Shown here piece by piece: positions 1 through 9,700 of a DNA stretch of 17,845 nt. The stretch is taken from contig JABLTG010000262.1 in assembly GCA_016618085.1 (NCBI GenBank), positions 1 to 17,845 of the forward strand. The letters are read 5' to 3'. The notes under the pieces are model-generated. The model had not been told where the DNA came from and did no database searches. It saw nothing but the letters and a program-made list of their open reading frames with translations. The DNA comes from Neovahlkampfia damariscottae (lineage: Eukaryota; Heterolobosea; Selenaionea; Neovahlkampfiida; Neovahlkampfiidae). The first letter of the stretch is position 1. Each line of letters starts with the position of its first letter. Position numbers and translations under genes: made by a program.

Positions 1-338
1 TGTTTTGTGTACAACTTGTTTGTTTTCTTTTGGAACATCTTTTGATGAAAATAAAACACCTTCTGTTAATGAAGATTGTTCTACCAACTTTTTTGTCCAA
101 CAAATATTCTTGTCAACTGAAGAAGAAGAACTTGAAGGTATACTTTTCACTTGTAGCATGTCTTCTTTTTCTTTAGTCCACCAAAAAGGATAAGAATCTT
201 TTCCTTGTTTATATGTTGATTTCATATTTCCTGTTTCTTTTGTTTCTTCAAGTTTTCTCTTTTTTATCACTTCTGTTGTTGATGTTGAAGTAACATTTTT
301 TCTTTCCAAAATGAATCCAATTTGAGCTGCTTGGACAT
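1..338 (-). CDS. 5' part of unidentified gene, PIP-box-like N-terminus, frame break, runs off left edge
   Basis: I do not recognise this gene. The first ATG downstream of a CCAAT element is at 338-336 and begins MSKQLKLDSFWK. Q4-x-x-L7-x-x-F10-W11 resembles an N-terminal PCNA-interacting (PIP) box, as in UNG2 or MSH6. That frame stops within 25 codons. The -1 frame, entered at the A6 run at 296-301, stays open to the window edge (about 98 codons). It encodes a Lys/Glu/Ser-rich stretch with a basic KKRK patch that resembles a nuclear-localisation signal, then YPFWWTKEKEDM and a six-serine run. No GT-AG intron of the size used by the neighbouring genes joins the two frames. An indel in the A run, a true frameshift, or a different upstream exon are all possible. 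The plus strand of the same stretch reads as a Cys/Phe-rich shadow. Function unknown; the minus-strand assignment is moderately supported. Confidence 0.35.
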
Positions 339-371
339 TTTAAATACTTGAGATCTTTTTCAGTATTTTCT

Positions 372-401
372 AGTTGAACAAAAGGTCTTTTTTGTTCAAC
401 T
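372..401. repeat. 12-bp perfect inverted repeat, 6-nt loop
   Basis: AGTTGAACAAAA at 372-383 pairs perfectly with TTTTGTTCAACT at 390-401 around the loop GGTCTT. It lies 112-141 nt downstream of the RIO1 stop and just upstream of the next gene's ATG. It could be a 3'-end or intergenic RNA hairpin; no function can be assigned. Confidence 0.6.
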
Positions 402-449
402 TGAACAACTTCAAATAAAAATTCTAAAAATAACTGGCAAAATTAAATC

Positions 450-459
450 TAATTGGCCA
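450..459 (-). promoter_or_regulatory. CCAAT-type element upstream of the partial gene
   Basis: The minus strand reads TGGCCAATTA, 111 nt before the ATG at 338. A second GGCCAATGA copy lies at 482-490. It matches the start-proximal element seen at all the other genes in this window. Regulatory role is inferred. Confidence 0.3.
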
Positions 460-512
460 CTTTTATCACAATAACCATCAATTCATTGGCCGTGGGTTTG
501 GGTACGAAAAAT

Positions 513-2487
513 TTATTTCTTTTTTTGTTTACTTTGTTTTATTTTAACTTTTTTTTCTTTTTTTGACATTCCAAATTGTCTTCTTTCTTTATTGAATTCT
601 TTAACTATTTTCTTTCTTAATTTTTTATCAATTTTACTCAAATCAACACCACGAATATCTTTTGTTGGTTCTTGATAATCATCTCTAACCATATTATAAT
701 CAGTTGTAACATTAAAATTAACTTTAATTTTTTTTTGAGTGATCAAAAATTCAAGCTTAATTCTATCTTCTTTGACAACTTCAAAATGTTCAAGTTTTTT
801 ATCAACTTCTTCCATATCTTCATCTTCATCAATTTTACTTTCAATATCATCATTTTCTTCATCTTGTTCTTGTTCTTCTAGTTCTTGTTCAATTTGAATT
901 TTTTCATCTGTATTTTCATCTTTTTCTTCTTTGATTTCTTCCTTGACTTTCAATAATTCAACTTCTTTTTGAACACCTGATAAACTTTCATTCATTCCAG
1001 TGAATGATCTATAAAAAAGTTTGTCAGTATCTCCTCTCTTAAGTAATTCTGAATGTTTTTCATAATCTTGAATTTCACCTAATGTTCTTGGAATATAAAC
1101 TTGTCTGAAAATTTCTTCTGTCATTTTTTGTTCACTTGTTAAAACTCTATTTGCACAGAGTTTATTCATTTCTTCAATGTACAAATCAACTTTGTCATCT
1201 GTTAAAGTAACATCTGTAATAAATTCGAATAATTCTTTTGTTGTCATGATTGAAGTTAATCCATTTTTTTGAAAATAATCATAAACATTTTGACAATCTT
1301 TTCGTAAAAATTCAAGTGCATGAGGATGATCATGTTCTACACTTTGTGATACATCAATAATGTATAATTTTCCTTTGTGATATAAAATGTTGTAATCTGA
1401 AAAATCTCCGTGTACTAATCTTGCATGAATAAACATATTTCTTAACACTTTAATCATTTGAACATAAATTTCAGAAATTTTTTCTTCATCCAATTTCACA
1501 TCTGAAAAATTTAACACTTTTTTTTTTTTCAAAATTACCTTTTAATCTTTGAGCTGGCCATCCATTTTTTCCAATGAATTCCATAATTAAAACATGTTGT
1601 CTGAGCATATAAACTTCAGGTACTCTTATTCCGGATTGTTTTAACCTTTTTAAATTTCTCATTTCTTTTTCAGCCCATAAGGCAACCATTTTACGTGGAT
1701 TTGATTTTGCATATCCTCTTCTAAATCTAAATTCACCATTTACATATCTATCTCTGTCCTTAAAAACTAAAATTGAAGTCTTAAAAATTTTTATAGCAAA
1801 TTCTTCATCATTTTTTCCAGTTCCATGATAAACATTAGCTTCTTTTCCTGTTGAAACACAACCATTAATAGATTGTAAAAATTCTGTATTTATCAATTTA
1901 AACAAAATCATTCTTGTTCTTGGATCCATAACCTGCTCAACTGTAGCTCTATAAAAAAGAATAAATAAACTTTTTTTTTTTGAATACCTATCTTCTTTAT
2001 CTTTATGTCTAACTTTTGAAGTTTCATTTTTAAAGTTAATTTTATCTAATTCACTTTTCACGTGTTGATGAACTTGAACTGATTTTCCTTCTAATTGAAT
2101 TTTACCAGAATGTTTCATCATTTTATTTGTAGCTGGTTGAAATTTTTTTAATGATTGACCTGTTGTTGAAGTTGAGCCACCATCGGTATTTTTTTCTTCA
2201 TAATTTTCATAATAATCTTCATCTTCTTCTTCTTCATCATAATAGCCTTCATAGTCCTCATCATAGTAAGTTGTTAAATCTGACATATCGTCATAATTTA
2301 ATGTTTGTGCTCCTTTTGTTGAAGGTTTTGGAATTGTTTTTATTTTTGTGTTTTTTTCTTGTTGTTTTTTAATTTGCTTTTGATAATAAGAATCTTCTTC
2401 TTCTTGCAATTGTTTTGCAAGTAAATAAGAGTCTTCTTCTTCTTGAAGTTTTTTTGCAACTTCCATATCTTGAAGTATTTTGTTCAT
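513..2487 (-). CDS. RIO1: Serine/threonine protein kinase RIO1 (RIOK1 homologue)
   Basis: Atypical kinase/ATPase that in other eukaryotes acts in cytoplasmic maturation of the pre-40S ribosomal subunit. Three exons, 2487-1988, 1948-1539 and 1501-513, join in frame to 632 residues. The RIO core shows the P-loop [10 protein letters not shown] (199-208), the AIK lysine (about 220), WPAQRLKD across intron 2, the catalytic loop HGDFSDYN (Asp336) and IIDVSQSVE with the metal-binding Asp (353), followed by the RIO1-typical [14 protein letters not shown]. The loop has G and F where many RIO1 proteins have HADLSEYN. The N-terminus holds two copies of a KLQEEEDSY-like helix (10-36) and an acidic Tyr/Asp/Glu tract. 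The C-terminus is acidic then strongly lysine-rich, as in RIOK1. The start is the first in-frame ATG; the frame is open 31 codons further up but has only a TTG there. Its 5' end lies 428 bp from the DAK stop. Confidence 0.95.
1502..1538 (-). other. RIO1 intron 2, 37 nt
   Basis: Donor GTAATT, acceptor TTCAG, phase 1. Removal joins ...PAQRLK to DVKLDEEK, matching the RIOK1 family exactly; left in, the frame is lost. Confidence 0.93.
1949..1987 (-). other. RIO1 intron 1, 39 nt, in frame and stop-free
   Basis: Donor GTATTC, acceptor TATAG, phase 2. Removal joins KEDR to [16 protein letters not shown] as in RIOK1. If retained it would add 13 residues rich in Lys and Phe without a stop, so a simple open-reading-frame search misses it. 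Confidence 0.88.
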
Positions 2488-2914
2488 TTTTTTTTGTTGG
2501 TTTTTGTCAAACTCAGATTTGAGTTTCGAATTAAAATGATTGGACAAAAATGACCCACCAATCACGAGTGGTTTTACCAAAAGAAAATGAGTGGTTCTTC
2601 AAAGTTGAGAATTTGACAAAGTTTTCAAGCTGTTTTAATTTTTGATAGTACTCTTAAAATTGCAATACAGAACAAAAGATAAAGAAATATATCTTTGGTT
2701 CACTGCAAGTTAGACCAAGATTTTCAAATTTAAGAAATTTCAATTAAAGTTTGGACACTGTAGTATTCGAAAATCATGCAAATCTTGACATTTTCAAAGC
2801 ACATTTGATTGAAATTGATTCAAGTGGATGCAAAATTTGAAATTGAAGAAGATATTGCTTGGGAAGTTAATAATTGTTCCATTTTCTGATCCTTTAGATT
2901 TTAGAAACACATTT
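2488..2914. other. Intergenic region RIO1/DAK
   Basis: 427 bp between the RIO1 ATG and the DAK stop. It holds the RIO1 promoter-proximal CCAAT elements near 2537-2564. Otherwise it is AT-rich sequence in which I see no gene, RNA or long repeat. Confidence 0.6.
2537..2546 (-). promoter_or_regulatory. CCAAT-type element upstream of RIO1
   Basis: The minus strand reads TGTCCAATCA, 49 nt before the ATG at 2487. A plus-strand CCACCAATCA lies at 2555-2564. Both fit the NF-Y-type core CCAAT(C/G)(A/G). Role inferred from recurrence at other genes. Confidence 0.4.
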
Positions 2915-4735
2915 TTATTTGTAGAAATTTTTGTATTCATTTTCCCAACATTGAAATAAAAATAGCATTGCTTTTGAACCAGGATCTTCAAAACCTAAAA
3001 CTCTATCTCCTAGATATGTTGATCTTCCTTTACTTGGTAAAATATCTTTTGTTGAATTTGCTCCATTTTCAGCAGCTTTAACAACTTGAGAAATTATTTC
3101 AAAAGTCAATTCTGATTTGTCCTTTAATGCTTTTTCAAGAGTTTCCACTGCTGGAATTATTGTATCTAAAAATGTTCTGTCACCCTTCTTTGCGCCCGAA
3201 AAACCTTCTATTGAAACAATTGCATTTTTGAAAGCTTCTAACCATATTTCTGGGGTGATTGTATCTTGATTTTTTAAAGTTTCACTCATTTTGATCAAGA
3301 AATAGCTGAATACAACTCCTGAAGTTCCACCAATTTTTTGAATTTCCAAAGAAATTTTGTAAACAACATCACTATAATTATTGAAATTTATTTTTCCAAC
3401 AAGTGCTTCAATTAATTCTCCGCCTTTTGAAAAATTGTTGCCCATATCGCCATCACCACATTTAGAATCTAATTCATTCAAAATATCTTTGTTTTTAATT
3501 GCATCTTTTGACATTGAAATTAAAAGTTTTTTGAAAAATTTAAAATCTTCATTCAATTCTTCATCTTTCATGAATTTCTCATTTTTTTCTTGTTGAGCTT
3601 TAAAAACACCTTCAATTTCAATGTCTCCTTCAGCCTTCAATAAATTTTGATTTCTAGGCCAAATAGGAGATATTGTTTCTGAATCCAAATTAGACAAAAT
3701 TTCTTTTGAGCATTTCTCTTTTAATTTCAACAAAGTAATTGAAATACCAGGCATCTATGTGATTTAACATGTATAAAATATCTTACTTCTAAAGCTGTCA
3801 TAAAATTTCCAACATAAATTCTTTGTATTTTTAATTCTTTCTCTCTCAAATGATCAATAGTCTTATTTGCCACGTTATACATTTCCAAACCTGTTGTCGA
3901 GCCTAAATTATTCACAATAACAGCAACTTCAGCATTTTTAAATTGTTCATCTTTAAATAGAAAATCAAACAAGTTTTCAACAATCTTATCAGAATTTTCC
4001 ATTTTTTTTTTCAAAATTCCTTTTTCTCCATGAATTCCCAAACCAAGTTCAATCTCATCATTTTCAAGAGTAAAAGTAGGTTCTTTATTGCCAGGTACGA
4101 TGCAAGGGCCAAGTGATACACCCATTGTTCCTATAAAGGTTAATACATTTTCAGAAATGAAATGGTAAATTTCATCTAAGGTTTTATCATTCTCTGCCAT
4201 TGATCCTGCGATTTTGTGGATAAATACTGTACCACATAATCCTCTCCTGCCAACTTTTTTATTTTTTTCTAACAAAGCCATATCATCACCAACAACAACC
4301 ATCTCAACTTTGTAACCATTTTGTTTTGCTATTTCAGCAGCTAAACCGAAATTTAAAACATCACCAGTGTAATTTTTAACAATTAATAAACAGCCAGGTC
4401 CTTTAGGATGAGAGGTTGTGAAAATTGCTTGAACAATAGCTTGTACAGCAGGACTTGTGAAAACATTTCCACATATTGCTGCAGACAACATTCCTTTTCC
4501 AACTTTTTTTTTCAGTTTATTTTTTTTATGGCTTACCATATAATGCATGTGCTGGTTCATGTCCAGAACCTCCTCCACTCAAAACAGCAACTTTTGCTTT
4601 TCTCACATTTTCAATATCAGCCCTGACAACAATATTATGTCCTTTGATCAACTTCAAATGAGAATGGGCTTTCACAGTTCCTTTTAAAGCATCTGAAACC
4701 AGAGATTCAGGAGTGTTCAATAATTTCTTTTGCAT
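2915..4735 (-). CDS. DAK: Dihydroxyacetone kinase (DhaK-DhaL, ATP-dependent)
   Basis: Phosphorylates dihydroxyacetone with ATP to DHAP, feeding glycerol or formaldehyde-derived carbon into glycolysis; probably cytosolic. Three exons, 4735-4537, 4502-3787 and 3754-2915, join to 584 residues, the normal length for eukaryotic DAK/TKFC. The N-terminal DhaK domain has SGGGSGHEPAH (53-63) and GLGIHGEKG with His224, the residue that forms the covalent hemiaminal with substrate in this family. The C-terminal DhaL nucleotide domain begins near 370 and has DSKCGDGDMGNNF (Asp401, 406, 408), the metal-binding Asp cluster, followed by GGTSGVVF and GAKKGDRTFLD. All catalytic residues look intact. The ATG at 4735 is the family-typical start just before KLLNTPESLVSDALKG. 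The gene is 463 bp downstream of the dGTPase stop. Confidence 0.96.
3755..3786 (-). other. DAK intron 2, 32 nt
   Basis: Donor GTAAGA, acceptor ACATAG, phase 0. Removal joins FMTALE to MPGISITLLKL, which restores the DhaK-linker consensus. Confidence 0.94.
4503..4536 (-). other. DAK intron 1, 34 nt
   Basis: Donor GTAAGC, acceptor AAAAG, phase 1. Removal turns two frames into GHEPAHALYVGKGMLSAA, the expected DAK motif. Confidence 0.94.
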
Positions 4736-4752
4736 TGTTTACTAAGATTTCT

Positions 4753-4762
4753 AATTGGATAA
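4753..4762 (-). promoter_or_regulatory. CCAAT-type element upstream of DAK
   Basis: The minus strand reads TTATCCAATT within TTATCCAATTAG (4762-4751), about 15 nt before the ATG. It is a weaker match to the recurrent TGNCCAATYA element. Confidence 0.3.
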
Positions 4763-5077
4763 TTTTTTCATCCAACAGAAGTGTTTGAATTTTGCTTCAA
4801 ACATCAACAAAGGAAATTATAAAGAATCAATAATATAGTTGTACATCAAGGTTATATTCAAAAATTTGAAGGTTCATGGAAACCTTTTAAGCTTTCTAAG
4901 TGGACACAAGAAAACTTTGGGTTTATTTTCACCAAAATTTAAAACAATATTCATGGAATCAGATAAAAAATAGATTCTTAAAGTTAATTTTCTTTCGAGG
5001 TTTAGAGGAATGACAAAAAGTGACTAAGATTTGTTCAGGTGAAAACCTAAGGTTTAAAGTTATTTTATTTGGTTATT

Positions 5078-5111
5078 TGGTATTTTCATGAACTGTAGCA
5101 TGAAAATACCA
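5078..5111. repeat. 13-bp perfect inverted repeat, 8-nt loop
   Basis: TGGTATTTTCATG (5078-5090) and CATGAAAATACCA (5099-5111) flank AACTGTAG. It lies 88-121 nt downstream of the dGTPase stop, so it would fold in that gene's 3' transcript end. It could be a processing hairpin or the remnant of a small inverted-repeat element. Confidence 0.7.
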
Positions 5112-5124
5112 GACTGATATTCAC

Positions 5125-5136
5125 ATTGATATCAAT
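5125..5136. repeat. 12-bp perfect palindrome
   Basis: ATTGATATCAAT is its own reverse complement. It sits 13 bp from the larger hairpin; a nearby GATATTC and a CATCAAT give partial echoes. Could be a protein-binding site; unproven. Confidence 0.5.
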
Positions 5137-5198
5137 CTTATATTGGACATCAATCAAAAATTTTAACGGTTTTTTCTACTGAACAGAATATGTGTCAA

Positions 5199-6705
5199 TT
5201 AAATTTTTATTCCAATAATTTTTTGATATTGAGATTTTGCAAATCCATCAGCCATACCAGTGACATAATCAGAAATAAATAAAACAGAAAAATAAATCTT
5301 ATAATAAAGTTTTCTTTCTTCAACTGACAAACTTTCATCATTGATCAAATCTTTGTAAACAAAATCTTCATTGGTAGAAAATTCATCAGAAATTTCGAAT
5401 TTATCATTTAAATTAATACCATTCAATTCATTTTGAAGATTAGAAGGCAATAAACTGAATATTTTTTTTTGATAAGTTGAATCATCAAGTGCAGCGAGTA
5501 AATAATGATTCATCAAAGTTAAAATAATATTATAACCTGCTATTTCAATTTCAACAATTGAATCAAAAGGATAAACATTTTCCAATGCAAATTTCTTTAA
5601 ATTCTTGAAATAAAAATTTTCCGAAATTAAACCTTTTGAGTATGTTCCATTATAAATTTTTTCATAATTCTCAGTGAAAGAAATGAAACTTTTTTCAACA
5701 CCATAATTAATGACTTCTTTTCTCCAATATTTAATTTTATCTTGTTCTTTCAATTTCATGAAAAATCCCATGTCTAATTTCATCTCTTTAAAAAAGGATG
5801 TGTAAAGTGTTTCTAATTGAATTGGTTTGATTACGTTCAATTTAAGTGCATCTTCAATATCCATAACACAATAACATATATCATCTGATGCTTCCATTAT
5901 GTAAGTTAATGGATGTCTTTCCCAAACTCGTTTTTCAATTTCCTTCAAACCACATTTTTCAGAAATTTCTTCATAAACATGTAAATCAGCTAAATAAATT
6001 CCATTTTTTTTCCAAATTTTATTTCCAGCTCCACAGTGTTTTGGATATTTTGTATAAGTTGCCATTGTTGAAAATGTTAATTTTTTTAATTTTTTTCTTA
6101 GCAACCTAAAGCCTGAAGCATTTCCTTCGAAATTTTTGAAATCATCAAAAATTGAATGTTCTTTCCAATTCTTTTTTAATTTTTTATTTTCAAAATTCCA
6201 TTTTGTCCACCAATGTCTCATCTTTTTTTTTTAATAATTTTTTTTTTACTGCGTCTTCTCCTGCATGTCCATATGGAGGATTTCCAATATCGTGAATCAA
6301 ACAACTAGTACTCACTATATCTTCTATATCTGTTATATGGTCTTTTTGAATTTTTCCATGACCTAAAAGCCACTCAGAAATTTTTCTTGATAAACTTTTG
6401 CCAACAGCCGAAACTTCTAAACTATGTGTCAATCTTGTATGTATACTAGCATTAGAAGACATTGGAAAAACTTGTGTTTTGTCTGATAATCTTCGAAAAA
6501 TTGAAGAAAAAATTACTTTATCAAAATCTCTTTGGAAAGGAGTTCTGTTTTCTTTTGTACTTGATGGTGTAACTTTATCATGTTCTTTTATGCTGTTTGA
6601 CAGCAAATCATCCCACTTTAACTCAAAATTTTGAGAATTCTTATTTTTTGTTGGTGTGATTGGTTCGTCATTCATTTTGTTAGAAAGAAGATGCTGATTG
6701 GTCAT
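5199..6705 (-). CDS. dgt: dGTP triphosphohydrolase-like HD-domain protein
   Basis: HD-superfamily dNTPase of the bacterial Dgt type, which hydrolyses dGTP to deoxyguanosine and triphosphate. Two exons, 6705-6250 and 6221-5199, join to 492 residues, close to E. coli Dgt (505). Motifs in order: FQRDFDKVIFSSIFRRLSDKTQVFP (starting about 57), RLTHSLEV with the first His (94), the HD pair in CLIHDIGNPPYGHAGE (138-139), NFEGNASGFRLL (182 onward) and EASDDICYCVMDIEDA with the last metal-binding Asp (265/266). The H...HD...D set is complete, so the enzyme should be active. The fold is closer to bacterial Dgt than to animal SAMHD1 because of the NFEGNA block and because no SAM domain is present. The ATG at 6705 overlaps a CCAAT element, so the second in-frame ATG (6675) could be the true start. 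Only 29 bp separate it from the cyclase stop. Confidence 0.92.
6222..6249 (-). other. dGTPase intron, 28 nt
   Basis: Shortest intron in the window: GT, a run of A, TTATT, a second run of A, then AG. Phase 0. Removal gives GHAGEDA followed by MRHWWTKW, matching the bacterial GHAGEDAIRDWF pattern. Because 28 is not a multiple of 3, the full-length protein requires its removal. Confidence 0.88.
6695..6704 (-). promoter_or_regulatory. CCAAT-type element at the dGTPase start
   Basis: The minus strand reads TGACCAATCA, identical over 10 bp to the element before the SET gene. It overlaps the first ATG (6705-6703) and lies 19 nt before the second in-frame ATG. Confidence 0.4.
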
Positions 6706-6734
6706 TAAATCTTTAATAGTTTTATTTCAATAAA

Positions 6735-9700
6735 TTAAAGGAATTTTTCAATTTCTTGAGGTAAATGTTTTGACATTGACATCAAAAATTCTTCCATTTT
6801 TCCAGACTCCATCAAATTTTCCATCAAATTCTTTTGTTCTTCTTTAGTCATTTTTTTAATTCTATTTTCAGATTTTAATTCAACATGCTCAATATCAACT
6901 AAATTTCCATCTTTGTCAATTTTGATTTCACCAGTCCAAGTATCAGGGAAGTTGTACTTTGAATAAACTTTTGAAACATTTGCAAGATAATTTGAAGTTT
7001 TATCATTTATTCTGCCGAAAAATTCTGTTGCTTCTTCAAATTTTCTTGATTCAAATGATTGAATTCCTTTTGTAAATTTTTCGATATCAGTCAAATCATC
7101 AGAAATCATATGGAATAGACCCATTGGATTATCTTTCCCTTTTAATAAATACTTTCCAATGTAGCGATGATTGTGGTCTAATTGTGAATGTTGAATTAAA
7201 TCTTCAGTGACAACAAATGTTGCTCCTAAAGATTTTGTCAAAGATTCAACTCTTGATGCTGTGTTAACTGTGTCAGAAATGACTGTTGCATCAATTCTTT
7301 CCTCAGCTCCAATTGTACCAAGCATTACATCACCATAATGAATTCCAATTCCAATTTTCACTGGCTTCATTTCTTTTCGACATTCCTTGTTGTATATATC
7401 CAAAGCTGATAACATTTCATAACCACATTTTATTGAATCATCGACTTCATATGGAAATAAAGCCATAATACAATCCCCAAAGAATTTATCAATAAAACCA
7501 TTATGTTTTGAAATAATTGGTGCAAGATAAGAGAATATTTCATTGACAAATGAAAATGATTGTTCAGCGTCCATTTTTTCAGTAATTTCAGTAAATGAAC
7601 GAATATCTGAAAATAAAACACAGATTTTCTTTGTCGCTGCATCTCCTTTTTTGATATTTCTGACATCTCCTTTACCTAGTTGTTTCAGAAATTCTTTTGG
7701 TAAAAATCTTTCATAGGATGAATTCAAGCTGTTCATATCATCATATAACTTTGCATTTTCATAGGAAATAGCCAATTGAGATGAAATATGTTCCAAAATT
7801 TGTTTTCTATTTTCATCAAAAATTCCTTCCAATGTTTTGTTTTCCAAATAAATTGAACCAATGTATTGAGATCCTTTGATGATTGGGTGAATACATAATG
7901 ATTTAACTCCAGCAGATTGTAAATAATTGTTATCTGAGTACTCTGAATTTGGGATGTCATTTATGATGATTGTCTTTCGAATTGACTTTGACAATTCAAA
8001 CAAGAATGAACAAAATGATCCTTCACTTTCTTTTGTTGTTTGATGAATATTTTTGAATTCTCCATTTTCAAGGGATGCCTCAACAATATCTTCTCCATTG
8101 TTAGAAAGGATTAATAATCCTTTTTCTGCTCCTGTATTTTCAACTATAACATTCATGACTTTTACAATTAAGTTTGAGGTCGAAACTTCAACTGAAAGAG
8201 CTTGAGATGCTTTAATAATACTCATCATGTCAAGTGAATCACCTTCAATAGTTGAAATAGAAACAGAGTTCGAATAAATGATACTTGAACTACCAACTGA
8301 CGAATCAGAGTTTGAACGTCCATAAATACTTGCTTCTGAATTTGTACGTCCAAGTCCACCATCAGACATCGAACGACCATATGCATTGACATACTTAGGG
8401 AATTTCTTTTTTAATTTGTCACATTTTGATTTTGCTCCAATGGTACTCCATGCTTTAAATGCGTTGACAAAATACATATTACAAATTCCATGAAGAAATT
8501 TATTTTCCTCACAAAAATCTAACATTGCTTCATTTGTAACAGCCGCAATTATTGGCAATCCAAACTTAGTTGATGATTCAAGTGCTTCTTCAAAAAGTTC
8601 AAGAACTTTCATCACACTGATATCATTCTGAGTAGTTTGGAAACATGCATTTAATAATTGATTTCTTGGGTTCAAATATTCCGGTCCAAGTTGTGCATAA
8701 GTTTTGAATTCATCTAAATATTCATTAATTCTTTTAAGGTATTTTTCATCTTTGGTTGTTTTATAAAAATGAATTAATGTCAAAGCATGAAATAATTTTG
8801 CATCATAATAGCTTGAGAATCCAATCACTTCATCAGCTTTTGGATCTAATTTTTCAAAACTTTCCAAAGCATTTTCAAATTCATAATTATGAAATTGAAG
8901 CATTCCATGAAATGAGAGAATACAAGCTCCTGAACATTTTGCATCTCTGATGACTGGAATTAAAAATTGTGGATCCCATTTTGAAATTCCTGCAATATCT
9001 TGCATAAAATTGATTTGTGCTTCAACAAGATCTGAAATGAAGAAATTCTTGATCGATTGAACCCAAGCTTGATATTTCTTCATTTTTGGTAATGTTTGAG
9101 GAATCATGTATCCATTTACAGTTCCTATCATTCCATAATTATTCAAGTTATATGCTCCAAACACGTATTCTCCATGTGCTATTGCATATTTTGAACCAAC
9201 ATCAAAATGAAAAAGTGCTTGTTTTAATGAACCTCCAAAGACAATTCCCATTCCAATGAGAAATTCTACAGCAGCAACATTGAATTGTGGATTTCTGTTT
9301 TCTTGAACCAATTTTTCAGCTGCTAATGTAATCTGGTAACCATTTGGGTCTTTATAGAAAAATGAGTAATTCCATCCAGCCATTCCTAGTCCAACTGCTG
9401 CAGTATCATTTAATCCATTATTTAAATAATAATACAATGAAATTATAGAAGTAGCAACAATCATCAATGGTGTTGATAATGCACTTAGAAATACTGCTCC
9501 AATTGATTCAGAGAGTATTGACAATAAAACAGAGATGTCTTCATCATTGCATTTTTTTAATTTTTGAACTGATTTCCATCCTCCTAATACAATAATTTCG
9601 TCATCAACTTTTTTCTTAAGATCAAGATTCCATTGTGCAAAAGCAACTTCGTCATCTTTTGGAATATTTTTTGTTAACTCAAATAATTCCAAAGAGTTAA

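Larger units (their letters stand above)
4736..5198. other. Intergenic region DAK/dGTPase with palindromes
   Basis: 463 bp without a gene. It contains a DAK-proximal CCAAT element (about 4751-4762), a 13-bp hairpin (5078-5111) and a 12-bp palindrome (5125-5136). I see no tRNA or small ORF worth calling. Confidence 0.6.

Noticed and set aside
349-420. Short minus-strand open stretch before the partial gene reading FEVVQVEQKRPFVQLE
   Set aside because: No ATG, no workable intron to the downstream frame, and it is built largely from the 372-401 inverted repeat.
672-881. Plus-strand ORF rich in Phe/Ile/Asn
   Set aside because: Antisense shadow of the lysine- and glutamate-rich RIO1 tail.
1486-2580. 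RIO1 split into two genes or broken by a frameshift at an A run
   Set aside because: Removing a 37-nt GT-AG segment joins the two parts exactly as in RIOK1; the same holds for DAK, dGTPase, AMPD-like and SET, so these are introns.
2488-2580. Upstream extension of RIO1 with a TTG start
   Set aside because: No ATG occurs there in frame and the host is eukaryotic; the ATG at 2487 is used instead.
2794-2991. Small minus-strand ORF of 65 codons overlapping the DAK end
   Set aside because: Out of frame with DAK, AT-rich, no recognisable features; looks like chance.
7430-7960. Minus-strand ORFs in another frame inside the cyclase
   Set aside because: They lie within conserved GAF and cyclase sequence in a different frame; shadows.
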